Below are positions 35,657 to 45,271 of a stretch of DNA of 64,000 bases, piece by piece. Positions within the stretch are counted from its first letter, which is position 1, and every line of letters starts with the position of its first letter. The notes under the pieces are model-generated. The model was not told where the DNA came from. It was given only the letters and a program-made list of their open reading frames with translations, and did no database searches. The DNA comes from Tolypothrix sp. PCC 7712 (GTDB lineage Bacteria > Cyanobacteriota > Cyanobacteriia > Cyanobacteriales > Nostocaceae), in contig NZ_CP063785.1 in the NCBI RefSeq assembly GCF_025860405.1, positions 4,464,001-4,528,000 on the forward strand, written 5' to 3'. The translations under genes and the position numbers were made by a program.

Positions 35657-38600
35657 TCAATCATTAGATAATGACTCTATTGGCAGACTCATAATAAACT
35701 CGGCTCCTTCCCCTGGTGAAGAATTTACATTGATTGTGCCTCCATGTTTTTCGACAATAATTTGACGAGCAATTGCTAATCCTAAACCTGTACCTTTGCC
35801 CACAGGTTTAGTAGTAAATAATTGCGTAAAAATCTTTTGTTTTACTGCTGCTGTCATCCCCTGCCCATTATCTTGAATACTAATAATTACCTGCTGCAAA
35901 TTTTCACTTAAACTAGTAGTAATAGTGATATAATTAGGATGAGCTTGAATCTCCGCAAAACTGCTGCCGCTATTTGCTTCTTCTAAAGCATCAATGGCAT
36001 TAACTAACAAATTCATAAATACTTGGTTGAGTTGTCCCGGATAACATTTAATTTGGGGAATTTCACCATAGTTTTTAATCACTTCAATAGCTGGGCGAGA
36101 TTTTGAGGCTTTGAGGCGATGTTTGAGAATCAAGAGAGTACTGTTGATGCCGTCATGTATATTAAAAGTGATGGGGCGATCGCTATCTGCACGGGAAAAA
36201 GTTCTCAGGCTATTACTGATATCACAAATGCGATTCACCGCATCTTGCATAGAAGCCAGCATCTTCGGTAAGTCTTTGCGGATATAGTTGAGGTCGATAG
36301 CTTTAATTTGATGTTCAATCGCAGTACTAGGATTGCTAGATTCCTGCTGATATAAATCAATCAAGCCAAACAAATCCTTGATATAGTCCAATGCATAATC
36401 GATATTGCCACCGAGGAATCCGATCGGGTTATTAATTTCATGGGCGACTCCAGCGACAAGATTACCCAATGCAGACATTTTCTCGCTTTGCACCAGTTGG
36501 GTTTGAGCCTGTTGGAGTTCGTAAAGGGCTTTCTCTAAATCTTCAGCTTTTTGGCGTAGTTGAATTTCCGATTGGCGTAATGCGGCTTCAGCGAATTTGT
36601 TGGCGCTAATATCTATCAACACTCCATCCCAAACAATCGCACCATCAGCTTGCAGTTCTGGGCGGGAAGCGGCTTGTGTCCATTTTTCTTTACCAGCTAC
36701 TAAAAATCTGCCTTCCCATTGCCAAGGTGTTAAATTAGCGGCTGAATCTATAATCGATTGTTTAATGCTCTGACGTTCCTCTGGATATAACATCGCAAAC
36801 AGCACATCTGCGTCTGTGATTTCCTCTGGGTGTAAGCCAAACAGTTCATAGCAACCAGAACTTACATAAGAAAACGATGCTAAACCATCCACAGCGAGAC
36901 GGAATTGATAAATCATTCCTGGGGCGTTTTCCGCCAATTTTTGCAATTGATTTTGAGTATTCTGTAAGGCTTGGGTGCTGTGTAGCAATTCTTGTTGGGC
37001 TTGTTGCAATTGTTGCAGCGATCGCTCTAACTGTTGGGCGTAATTTTGTGATTCTTGATAGAGACGAGCATTTTCTAGGGAAATAGCGACTTGGGCGCAC
37101 AGGAGATTGAGAAGTTCGACGCGTTCGCCCTTGGCGTTGGCGGAGCCATCGCCTGTAAATGCCCCAACTGTTAAGTTATTTTCTAGGTATAAAATCCCAA
37201 TCAATTTGCCTTGATGGAGAATCGGAGTACACAAAATACTTTGGGGGCGGTGGTGGAGAATGTAGGGGTCAACCGCAAATGTGGGATGATCGATAGCACG
37301 ATCAATAACTGCCGATTTCCGAGTATTTTTTACCGTGTTGATCAGGGAAATCGGCACAGTTGCACTGTTCTCTAGAGGTAGAGATTGCAAAACAGTTGTG
37401 TTTTGTTGCAGTTGAGAAACACCTGCTATTAACCATTGATCACCTTGTGGTAGTAACAATACAGCTTTATCAGCGCCAGCATTTTCAATCAAAATTTCCA
37501 GTAGCGCCGTTAATAATTTCTCCAGTTCAATTTGACTAGAAAGGGTTTGAGAAGCTTTGAGAATAGTTCTTAAATCTAATAAAGTTGCAGAATTATATGC
37601 TGTGAATGTGGCAACTTGCTTTCTGAAATCTGTGAAACTTGTCGGTGTGGCTGACTGTTGGCGGATCGGTTGCAATAGTTGGGGGTAGCGCTTTTCTAAA
37701 TCATCGACTTTAGCCACTGCACCCCAACGGGAATAAGCGTAGTAAGCATCAATCATATAGACTTGGGCGACTTTGGCTTTACCCCAATTGAGATAAAATT
37801 TAGCCGCCAATTCACAGGCGATCGCTTCTTCGTGGAGAAATTGGTTTTCTTTTGCTAGGGCGATCGCGCGATCGTACATCTCCATTGCAGCAGACATTTT
37901 TCCTAAGACTCGATGTTTCTCGGCTGTGACTAAACACCATTTATGTAAATAAGTGATGGGTGCATGATCAGCCCATTTCTTCAGCCGTTTAAGGTTCTTC
38001 GCCACCTGCCGCAAAATTTGGAACTGAGCCGATTTCGATGCTGTAGGATAAATACTGAGTTTCGCTAGGGATTGATAAAAGCAAAATAGGGATGTTAGCA
38101 AGGTTCCCCGCGATCCAGCAATCCATTTTTCGGCTAATCTCGCATTCTCCACCGCCTGCTGTTCTTGCCCAAATAATACTCCTAGCCAAGTTTTCAAGGT
38201 ATAAAGACGAGAAAGGGAATTGGCTTCTTGGGCTGCTAAATATTTCTGTTGCATGGCGATTTCATCATACACTTCACCCACCAAACAACAAGGATCTGCG
38301 GATTTTCCCATCAAGTTCAACACTAATTGTTGCGCTATCAGATGGTATGTCAGGGCTTTGTCTTGGTGCAGTTGTTGCAGTGATTGAGTGTATTTAGCAA
38401 ATTCTGCTAAAACTCTATCCAACTGTTCACCAGAATGCAGCAACGCCGCACAGTAACCAGCCGCGTTATAACTCGCATACTCTAGTTTGCCTGTCTCTAG
38501 CCCTGTTTGATAACCTTGCAATGAAGTCTCTAGGGTTGCAGCTAATGGATCTTTCCAAATCCGAATCATATTAGAGAAGATAAATAATACTTCTGTGCGA

Positions 38601-41584
38601 AATTGCTTACCTAAACCGGTTTCCGTCAGCCTTAAACCCAGTTCGCCAAATTGATACCCAGTTTCTATATCACCTATCATACAGAGAATAAACCCATAGG
38701 CGGCATAGCCTGGGGCGAGAAAAGCGGAATTGCCATAGCGCAGTGACAGTTCCAGCTGTTTCAAAATAATTAGTGGGTGTAAATTGGGTTCGCACATATA
38801 GCTAGCTGTGGCGATACTGCTTAACAAAGACATCTTTGCTAAGGCGGTAGGGTTTTGCATGGGAGGTGATGCTAGCAAATCCTGGGGAGATTTACGCCCT
38901 AAAGTTAGCTTAATTTGCAGCAAAGCTAAAATTATCGTTAATTTTGTTGGTTTTCGGGGAAAATTGACTCCTAAATGTTTCAGCGCCTCTAACCCCATTG
39001 CGACTGATTTTGTTGGTTGATGATTGGTAGTAAAGCTATTGAGTCTAATTTCGTAAGCTTTGATTGTATCTAGTAAAGATTCAGCATTTTGGAAAATCCC
39101 ATCGATCAGCTGTTCCATTTGGGGAATATCGCCACTGAGATAAGCAACTTCAGCTGCAGCATGATAAATATCTAAACTTAGATGATATTGCCTTTGCCAA
39201 TGGTTAGCAGGTAACAAACTTTTGGCGATCGCAAAATAGTTAACAGCCGCCCCATAAGCAGTTGCAGTTCTGGCTTTGTTCCCAGCCATGAAGTTAAGCA
39301 GAATGAGTTCTTGACGTTGTGCGGTGGTGCTAATTACCTCGATACCACGATTGAGGTGATTGACAATATCAAAAATCCTGGCTTCCTGCTCTGAGGTAGG
39401 TATATGCTGTAGTAGTAATTGCCCGATTCTCAGGTGAGTAGACTGTTTGCGATCGTCAGGTATTAAGGAATAGGCAGCTTCATGGACGCGATCGTGCAAA
39501 AATTTATAAGTCGGGTTAGCCGCTGATGGGGTAACGGATGTTGGTAAATCATCAGCGTCAGTAAAGAACTTATAGATTTCACTAGTGGGAAGCAACAATC
39601 CATCCTGTAGCGCTTCCCACAAATCACCAGCCGTAGCTGCAGGCGATCGCGCAGATGCGATCGCTAATGTGTTTAAATCAAATTGAGTGCCAATGCAAGC
39701 CGCCAATTTCAGCACATCTTGAGTTGCTGGTGGTAATTTCTGCAATTGCAGTGCCATAAATTCCACTACATTATCAATCATGGCAACTGCTTTTACCTGA
39801 GCAATATCACACTGCCAATATTTCCCATCTCTATCAAATGTAATTAGCTTTTCTTGGTATAAAAATTTCAGAAATTGCGTTGCAAAAAATGGATTACCTT
39901 GAGTTTTTTGATAAATTAATTCAGTCAGTGGTTGAGCCACAATTTCAGCACAATTCAATGTATCAGCCACTAAATGATTAATATCTGCTTGAGAGAGATT
40001 ATTTAATGTAATTGTGTTAACTATTGACCCTAGTTTTTTTATTTCTTGCACCGTTAACAGTAACGGATGAGCAGGTGAAATTTCCTGAGCGCGATAAGAG
40101 CCAATCACCAATAAACTGCCAGCATCATTCATCAATATTTCTAGGAGTTTTAATGATGCTAAATCTGACCATTGTAAATCATCTAAAAATATTACCAAAG
40201 GATGTGCTTGAGTGGTGAATACTTGCGTAAAGTTTTGGAATAATAAATTAAACCGATTTTGAGCAGAGTTACCAGATAATTCCGTCGCAGGTGGTTGTTT
40301 ACCAATAATGTTTTCTAATTCCGGAATCACATCAATAATCACTTGCCCATTATCACCTAGAGCCGAGAGAATCTTGCTGCGCCAAAGTTTGATTTGGGCA
40401 TCGCTTTCACTGAGAATTTGGCTAATCAAATCTTGGAAAGCTTGTACAAATGCCAAAAAAGGAATATCCCGTTGAAATTGGTCGTATTTACCTTTAATAA
40501 AATATCCCCGTTGCCGCACAATTGGTTTATGGACTTCATTAATCACAGCAGTTTTACCAATTCCCGAACAACCTGCAACGAGTAGCATTTCTGTAGTACC
40601 AGTACTCACTCTGTCAAATGCTTGTAGTAGCGTCTCAACTTCGCTAGTACGTCCATATAATTTTTCGGGAATCAAGAAATGCTCGTAAATATCTCGACTA
40701 CCTAAGGAAAATTTAACTATATTTTGGGTTTTCTGATACTGAGCTAAACAATTTTCTAAATCATATTTTAATCCTGCCCCACTCTGATATCTATCTTCAG
40801 CATTTTTTGCCATTAATTTAGCAACAATCTCAGAGATAACCAGAGGTATGGATGGATTTATTGTATGAACATCAGGGGCAATTTTAGCAATATGTGAATG
40901 TACCAACTCCATCGGTTCAACAGATGAAAATGGTAATATTCCTGTTAGCAGTTCGTAAAAAGTCACACCCAAAGCATAAAAATCGCTGCGGTAATCTATG
41001 CCCCGATTCATTCTGCCAGTTTGTTCGGGAGAAATATATGCCAGAGTTCCTTCTAAAATCTGGGGATTTTGTAGTTGGGGAGTTTCTTTTGGTAAGAGAG
41101 AAGCAACACTAAAATCAATTAGTTTTACCTGATGGGTTTGGGGATTAATGAGAATATTGCTAGGTTTAATATCTTTGTGGATGACTCTGTGACGATGAAT
41201 TGCTTCTAAATGAGTGGCAATTTGCATAGCAACAATGAGGAAATCATGGATAATATCGCCTTGTTTTTGTATGATCCAGTCTTTGAGAGAAATGCCCCCC
41301 ATATCTTCCATGATCAGGACATAACCATTGCGATATGCTTCCAGACTGTAAATTTTGATAATTCCAGGTAAGTCTAAGTTTTTGGTGATGGTGTACTGGT
41401 TACGGAATTGAACAATTTCGTTAAAGCTGGGGTATTCACTCCGTATCAGTTTGATGACAACTGGCATTTTGTCTATGTTGCGGTTACCTTGATATACCAG
41501 TGTCCGCGTACCCGCATAAATTGGTTTTGTAATTGAGTAACCAGCGATCGCTACAGTGCCATCAACCACCATGTTCATCCGCAA
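35657..41584 (-). CDS. Serine/threonine kinase-AAA ATPase-GAF-PAS-histidine kinase (multi-kinase)
   Basis: 1975 aa. Eukaryote-type Ser/Thr kinase (about 15-270; D138 in HKDIKPSNIL), AAA/NACHT-like ATPase (Walker A AGCSGIGKT, K344), a long helical TPR-like region, GAF (about 1340-1510), PAS (about 1555-1665), and HisKA with H1715 (AGVAHEINNPIGFL) plus HATPase_c. This is the cyanobacterial and myxobacterial signal-integrating architecture. Inside the GAF, between VGAFT and RVELLNLL, an extra GDGSANAKGE is encoded by a repeat (37120-37153) also found intergenically at 6430. The coordinates use a TTG start; ATG at 41578 or 41572 is equally possible and changes numbering by 2-4. First gene of an operon with the FIST gene (44-bp gap). 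No membrane helix. Confidence 0.93.
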   Translation of the reverse strand: MRMNMVVDGTVAIAGYSITKPIYAGTRTLVYQGNRNIDKMPVVIKLIRSEYPSFNEIVQFRNQYTITKNLDLPGIIKIYSLEAYRNGYVLIMEDMGGISLKDWIIQKQGDIIHDFLIVAMQIATHLEAIHRHRVIHKDIKPSNILINPQTHQVKLIDFSVASLLPKETPQLQNPQILEGTLAYISPEQTGRMNRGIDYRSDFYALGVTFYELLTGILPFSSVEPMELVHSHIAKIAPDVHTINPSIPLVISEIVAKLMAKNAEDRYQSGAGLKYDLENCLAQYQKTQNIVKFSLGSRDIYEHFLIPEKLYGRTSEVETLLQAFDRVSTGTTEMLLVAGCSGIGKTAVINEVHKPIVRQRGYFIKGKYDQFQRDIPFLAFVQAFQDLISQILSESDAQIKLWRSKILSALGDNGQVIIDVIPELENIIGKQPPATELSGNSAQNRFNLLFQNFTQVFTTQAHPLVIFLDDLQWSDLASLKLLEILMNDAGSLLVIGSYRAQEISPAHPLLLTVQEIKKLGSIVNTITLNNLSQADINHLVADTLNCAEIVAQPLTELIYQKTQGNPFFATQFLKFLYQEKLITFDRDGKYWQCDIAQVKAVAMIDNVVEFMALQLQKLPPATQDVLKLAACIGTQFDLNTLAIASARSPAATAGDLWEALQDGLLLPTSEIYKFFTDADDLPTSVTPSAANPTYKFLHDRVHEAAYSLIPDDRKQSTHLRIGQLLLQHIPTSEQEARIFDIVNHLNRGIEVISTTAQRQELILLNFMAGNKARTATAYGAAVNYFAIAKSLLPANHWQRQYHLSLDIYHAAAEVAYLSGDIPQMEQLIDGIFQNAESLLDTIKAYEIRLNSFTTNHQPTKSVAMGLEALKHLGVNFPRKPTKLTIILALLQIKLTLGRKSPQDLLASPPMQNPTALAKMSLLSSIATASYMCEPNLHPLIILKQLELSLRYGNSAFLAPGYAAYGFILCMIGDIETGYQFGELGLRLTETGLGKQFRTEVLFIFSNMIRIWKDPLAATLETSLQGYQTGLETGKLEYASYNAAGYCAALLHSGEQLDRVLAEFAKYTQSLQQLHQDKALTYHLIAQQLVLNLMGKSADPCCLVGEVYDEIAMQQKYLAAQEANSLSRLYTLKTWLGVLFGQEQQAVENARLAEKWIAGSRGTLLTSLFCFYQSLAKLSIYPTASKSAQFQILRQVAKNLKRLKKWADHAPITYLHKWCLVTAEKHRVLGKMSAAMEMYDRAIALAKENQFLHEEAIACELAAKFYLNWGKAKVAQVYMIDAYYAYSRWGAVAKVDDLEKRYPQLLQPIRQQSATPTSFTDFRKQVATFTAYNSATLLDLRTILKASQTLSSQIELEKLLTALLEILIENAGADKAVLLLPQGDQWLIAGVSQLQQNTTVLQSLPLENSATVPISLINTVKNTRKSAVIDRAIDHPTFAVDPYILHHRPQSILCTPILHQGKLIGILYLENNLTVGAFTGDGSANAKGERVELLNLLCAQVAISLENARLYQESQNYAQQLERSLQQLQQAQQELLHSTQALQNTQNQLQKLAENAPGMIYQFRLAVDGLASFSYVSSGCYELFGLHPEEITDADVLFAMLYPEERQSIKQSIIDSAANLTPWQWEGRFLVAGKEKWTQAASRPELQADGAIVWDGVLIDISANKFAEAALRQSEIQLRQKAEDLEKALYELQQAQTQLVQSEKMSALGNLVAGVAHEINNPIGFLGGNIDYALDYIKDLFGLIDLYQQESSNPSTAIEHQIKAIDLNYIRKDLPKMLASMQDAVNRICDISNSLRTFSRADSDRPITFNIHDGINSTLLILKHRLKASKSRPAIEVIKNYGEIPQIKCYPGQLNQVFMNLLVNAIDALEEANSGSSFAEIQAHPNYITITTSLSENLQQVIISIQDNGQGMTAAVKQKIFTQLFTTKPVGKGTGLGLAIARQIIVEKHGGTINVNSSPGEGAEFIMSLPIESLSND
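37120..37153 (-). repeat. Dispersed repeat inserted in frame in the GAF domain of the multi-kinase
   Basis: Minus-strand GCGATGGCTCCGCCAACGCC and the bases that follow match the intergenic copy at 6430-6461 with one difference over about 32 bp. It encodes GDGSANAKGE between conserved GAF segments. Confidence 0.85.
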
Positions 41585-41894
41585 AACCTAACTCTTTGAT
41601 AACTTCTCTGTTAAGTTTGCCCATCAAACCAGTACGAATCACAGCAAGTAACTAAATTTACAGAGAGATTTCTCTACTTAGCTGATTTTCACGGGTCTGA
41701 AGTGATGACAAAAGTGATTCCTAAATTTTTACATTCCTTAACAAAGGTTGATGTATTCCCACTAATTTATTAATAAAACAGTGTTCTATAACTTAAATTG
41801 TAGAATAATTGAATGAAATAATATCCTCTGGATTGATATCAACTTTGAACATTAAAACTTTGGGTACTGTACTAATTTAAATTTGAGGTCTACT
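41585..41894. promoter_or_regulatory. Divergent promoter region between signalling operon and metabolic cluster
   Basis: About 310 bp, AT-rich. A Shine-Dalgarno-like TGAGGT lies at 41884-41889, six bases before the GTG at 41895, which decides the amidohydrolase start over the TTG at 41883. No clear operator palindrome was found. Confidence 0.5.
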
Positions 41895-43382
41895 GTGTCT
41901 GAAGCTTTATTATTAGATTTAATTATCAAAAATGTGTGGGTAGTTCGTCCTCATAATAATAATGTCGAACTCCTAGATTTAGGAATTAAAGATGGCAAAT
42001 TTATCGAGATTGCGCCAAATATTAGTCCCGATAAAAGTCAACAAGTATTTGATGCCCAAAATTTGCTAGGATTTCCTGGTGTTGTAGATGCTCATATGCA
42101 CATAGGTATCTATCAACCTCTAGATCAAGATGCTGTCACTGAAAGCAAAGCTGCGGCAATGGGAGGTGTAACTACTAGCCTAAATTACATTCGCACAGGA
42201 CAGTATTATCTCAATAAAGGTGGCGCTTACAAAGATTTTTTCCCGGAAGTATTGGCGTTATCTGCAGGTAATTTTTTTGTTGATTACAGTTATCATATTG
42301 CACCAATAGCTAGTCAGCATATCGAAGAAATTCCGCTACTATATGAAGAATATGGAGTATCTTCGTTTAAAATTTTTATGTTTTATGGCGGTTATGGTTT
42401 GCATGGTTTATCAGATCAGCAAAATCTCTTTTTAATGATTAATAAAGAGGAACGCTATGACTTTGCCCATTTTGAATTCATTATGCGTGGTCTCACTCGC
42501 CTAATGGCAGCACATCCAGCAGCACGAGATACTATTAGTTTGAGTTTGCATTGTGAAGTTGCAGAAATTCTCAACGCCTACACCAAAATAGTAGAAAATG
42601 ATTCTAGCTTGAGTGGATTAAAAGCTTATAGTGCAGCCCGTCCACCGCATTCCGAAGGTTTAGCAATTTGCATTGCTGCTTATTTGGCACATGAAACCAA
42701 CTGTGCAAATATCAATTTATTACATCTCAGTTCCCGTAAAGCAATGGAAGCAGCTTTGACTATGCAAACTGCTTTTCCTCATATTAATTTTCGCCGCGAA
42801 GTTACTGTAGGACATTTGCTCTTAGATGTTGATAGTCCTAATGGGACTTGGGCAAAAGTTAACCCGCCAATTCGTCCCCGCGCTGATGTGGAATATTTAT
42901 GGCAAGCAGTACTAAATCATCAAGTAGATTGGATAGTTAGCGATCATGCTTGCTGTTCTGCTGAACAAAAACGCAGTGCAAAATACCCCAATAATATTTG
43001 GTTAGCTAAATCTGGTTTTGGCGGTACAGAATATTTACTTTCTGGTGTTTTAAGTGAAGGAAGTAAGCGAGGAATGTCTTACAACCACATGGCTAAGTTG
43101 CTATCTTGGAACCCATCAAGGCGTTTTGGCTTGTTAGAAAAAGGAGATATTGCTATTGGTTATGATGCTGATTTAGTATTAGTAAATCCCAATGAAACTT
43201 TTGTGGTAAGTGCGGCTGAGTCGGAGTCACAACAAGGTTACACACCTTTTGAAGGTGCAGAATTAACTGGTAAGGTGAAGAGTACCTTTTTACGAGGAAA
43301 TTTGATTTACAACAATGGTCAAGTTTTAGGTTCGCCTACTGGACGTTATTTAAAACGTTCCCATAGTGGCTTAAATGCTTAG
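41895..43382 (+). CDS. Dihydropyrimidinase/hydantoinase-like amidohydrolase
   Basis: 495 aa from the GTG start. Cyclic-amidohydrolase fold that opens cyclic amides or imides (hydantoin, dihydropyrimidine, allantoin-like rings). The metal site is complete: H67-x-H69 (DAHMHIG), the carboxylated-Lys candidate in SFKIFMFYGG, His in SLHCEVAE, His in LLHLSSRKAM and Asp in IVSDHACC. C-terminal strand IGYDADLVLVNPNETF. First gene of a plus-strand cluster; the alpha/beta-hydrolase gene follows after 39 bp. True ring substrate unknown; D-hydantoinase, dihydropyrimidinase and allantoinase relatives cannot be told apart here. Confidence 0.9.
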   Translation: MSEALLLDLIIKNVWVVRPHNNNVELLDLGIKDGKFIEIAPNISPDKSQQVFDAQNLLGFPGVVDAHMHIGIYQPLDQDAVTESKAAAMGGVTTSLNYIRTGQYYLNKGGAYKDFFPEVLALSAGNFFVDYSYHIAPIASQHIEEIPLLYEEYGVSSFKIFMFYGGYGLHGLSDQQNLFLMINKEERYDFAHFEFIMRGLTRLMAAHPAARDTISLSLHCEVAEILNAYTKIVENDSSLSGLKAYSAARPPHSEGLAICIAAYLAHETNCANINLLHLSSRKAMEAALTMQTAFPHINFRREVTVGHLLLDVDSPNGTWAKVNPPIRPRADVEYLWQAVLNHQVDWIVSDHACCSAEQKRSAKYPNNIWLAKSGFGGTEYLLSGVLSEGSKRGMSYNHMAKLLSWNPSRRFGLLEKGDIAIGYDADLVLVNPNETFVVSAAESESQQGYTPFEGAELTGKVKSTFLRGNLIYNNGQVLGSPTGRYLKRSHSGLNA

Positions 43383-43421
43383 TTATATCGTCCTTAATTG
43401 GTAATGTAGGGAGTATAAAAA

Positions 43422-44231
43422 ATGAGCCAACGTATCAAAAGAGCTTTTTTAGATACAGAGGATGGACAAATTCTTTACCGTATCGGTGGCGAAGGTGAAG
43501 CGATACTTTTACTGCACATGACTCCCCGCAGTAGTGATGAATTTAAAGAATTGATGCCGAGTTTGGCAGCTACTAACTTAGTAATTGCAATGGATTTAAT
43601 GGGGTTGGGTGATTCTGACAAACCGCCTAGAGTGTATGCAGTTGCAGACTATGCTAAAAATGCGATCGCACTTTTGGACGAGTTAGGCATCAAAAAAGCC
43701 AGCATTTTCGGTAGTCTAACAGGGGGTTATATCGCGGGAGAAGTTGCAGCCGCCTACCCAGAACGAGTCCAAAAACTCATTCTCTGCAATGTAATTGGAT
43801 TTGATGCAGCAGAACAAAACAACATTCTCCAGCGATATTCTCAGGGATATCAAGTGCAAGAAGATGGCTCGCATTTGATGGGAAGATGGCTATCTCGTGT
43901 TAATTATGTTGGCACAGGAGATTTAAATCACCGTTGTGTTTTAGATGATTTAAAATCTTTCGGTTCTACTATATATCCTGGTGTTGCAGTAGCAAATTAT
44001 TGTCTTTCGGCTCCAGAAAGATTTCGTTTAATTAACTGTCCGACTTTGATTATGTCGGGAGACAAGGCATTAGAACCATTAGAAAAAGCTGGTTTAGCCA
44101 AAGCAGAAAATCAATCTTGGCTCAAAGAAGCGATTCCTCATAGTCAAAGTGTCGAATTAGAAGGCGGAACTCTTTGGATGGTAAATCAAATGCCAGAAGA
44201 CATATTAAAATTGGTAGTCAATTTTCTGTAA
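43422..44231 (+). CDS. Alpha/beta-hydrolase-fold protein lacking the catalytic triad (paralog 1)
   Basis: 269 aa. The fold is clear (GGEGEAILLLHMTPRSSDEF; VIAMDLMGLGDSDKP; AIALLDELGIKKASIFG). The nucleophile elbow reads G-S-L99-T-G instead of G-x-S-x-G, and the usual catalytic-His position in the GxGH segment reads GGT250LW. Ordinary Ser-hydrolase chemistry is therefore unlikely. It is a close paralog of the product of 46270-47085, which flanks the BKACE gene on the other side. Cytoplasmic; starts at ATG after GGGAGTATAAAAA. A decarboxylase, lyase or binding role is possible (inference). Confidence 0.85.
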   Translation: MSQRIKRAFLDTEDGQILYRIGGEGEAILLLHMTPRSSDEFKELMPSLAATNLVIAMDLMGLGDSDKPPRVYAVADYAKNAIALLDELGIKKASIFGSLTGGYIAGEVAAAYPERVQKLILCNVIGFDAAEQNNILQRYSQGYQVQEDGSHLMGRWLSRVNYVGTGDLNHRCVLDDLKSFGSTIYPGVAVANYCLSAPERFRLINCPTLIMSGDKALEPLEKAGLAKAENQSWLKEAIPHSQSVELEGGTLWMVNQMPEDILKLVVNFL

Positions 44232-44306
44232 AATTAGTCATCAGCTAATCAAGATCCGCATTACCCCACCCCAGTATTGTCTAAAGCCAAAATATCCAAC
44301 AAACAT

Positions 44307-44325
44307 CCCCGCCCTGCTTGCGGGG
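44307..44325 (+). terminator. Short GC hairpin
   Basis: CCCCGC (44307-44312) pairs with GCGGGG (44320-44325). It lies 75 bp after the hydrolase gene and just before the 21-bp tandem array; no T-run follows. Confidence 0.35.
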
Positions 44326-44353
44326 CTACGGTGTACATACAAGTTGCTTCATC

Positions 44354-44542
44354 AGCATTGTTAATGTATTGGTTAACATTGCTAATGTAACGACTGACAT
44401 TGCTAATGTATCGGTTGACATTGTTAATGTAACCACCGACATTGTTAATTTATGGGTTAACATTGCTAATGTAACGACTGACATTGTTAATGTATCGGTT
44501 AACATTGCTAATGCAGCCACTGACATTGTTAATGTAACGACC
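44354..44542. repeat. Nine tandem 21-bp repeats
   Basis: Units such as AACATTGCTAATGTAACGACT and GACATTGTTAATGTATCGGTT run without a gap for exactly 9 x 21 bp, in two alternating sub-types. Because the period is a multiple of three, long frames stay open on both strands: plus 44318-44545 with NIANVTTDIVNVSV-like heptads, and minus 44326-44526. Neither has a convincing start or ribosome binding site, so I do not call a gene, but a small repetitive peptide is possible. Confidence 0.9.
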
Positions 44543-44547
44543 TAAAA

Positions 44548-45007
44548 TTATTTGCGATCGTCTATCATGACATCAAAGTGTTTAACTGTAGTTTCAGGTT
44601 TTATGAGATATTCGTTATCTCTAGGAAGAGGTCTAACTTTTTCAATGTCGTTACCAGCAAACTTACGAATTGCATCTCGTGATTCCCAATAAGAAATCAC
44701 CGTAAATTCTGTATTATTGCCATTATTGCGGCGCAGGACTTGCGTCCCCAAATTACCAGGAATTGACTCGATTTTTTTAATTCCCGCTTCTACTAAATAA
44801 GTATAGTATTCATCTGCTTTCGATGTCGGAGTAGTACCATGCCAAATACGTGCCACAACTTTCTTGGATTGGGTAGTAGCAGAATTATTTTGGTATGGGT
44901 TCTGCTGATACTGCGATGGTTTCAATCTGTGTAAAAACAGCAAGTGGTACAATAACTGAAATCGCCAATCTACAAAGAATACTCACAAAATTACTTGGTC
45001 TTGTCAT
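44548..45007 (-). pseudogene. Secreted ABM-domain-like protein, frameshifted after the signal peptide
   Basis: The 3' part (44548 to about 44890) encodes a dimeric alpha/beta-barrel domain of the antibiotic-biosynthesis-monooxygenase type (VARIWHGTTPTSKADEYYTYL; FTVISYWESRDAIRKFAG). Upstream in another frame, ATG 45007 has a strong Shine-Dalgarno (GGAGAT) and encodes a signal peptide (SVIVPLAVFTQI...IAVSA) that hits a stop right after EPIPK. Removing one A from the AAAA run at the junction would join EPIP to NNSATTQSKK. Either a recent mutation or a sequencing error. The downstream frame alone could only start at a weak TTG at 44952. Confidence 0.7.
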
Positions 45008-45271
45008 TAGGCATCTCCAGGTGTATCTGAAAATACTGTATATCTCTATAATAAATTTCTAATCAACTCGGATAATAAACTAGCAGCCATCATCCAGAAC
45101 TGGCAATCAAATTTCCGAAGAAGTATTAAAAGTAGTTGATTTTTGGGAAAATTATGCAGTAATCATGCAAAATTGATTAAATATTTTTGCGTAGAGGGAG
45201 CGCAGAGAACCAAAAATATAACTGTCAATTAAATATGTAAATAAATTTGCCTACCTACTGAAAGGAAGACG
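45008..45271. other. Intergenic, upstream of BKACE gene
   Basis: About 260 bp, AT-rich, holding the leaders of the divergent ABM-like and BKACE genes. The fragment GCGTAGAGGGAGCGCAGAG at about 45191 is a degenerate copy of a repeat also seen near 55064. The BKACE ribosome binding site AAAGGAAG precedes ATG 45272. Confidence 0.45.

Noticed and set aside
44326..44526. Minus-strand frame of TMSVVTLAMLT repeats
   Set aside because: A consequence of a 21-bp repeat period; no start signal or non-repetitive sequence.
44354..44542. Possible CRISPR array
   Set aside because: Units are contiguous with no spacers, and no cas genes are present.
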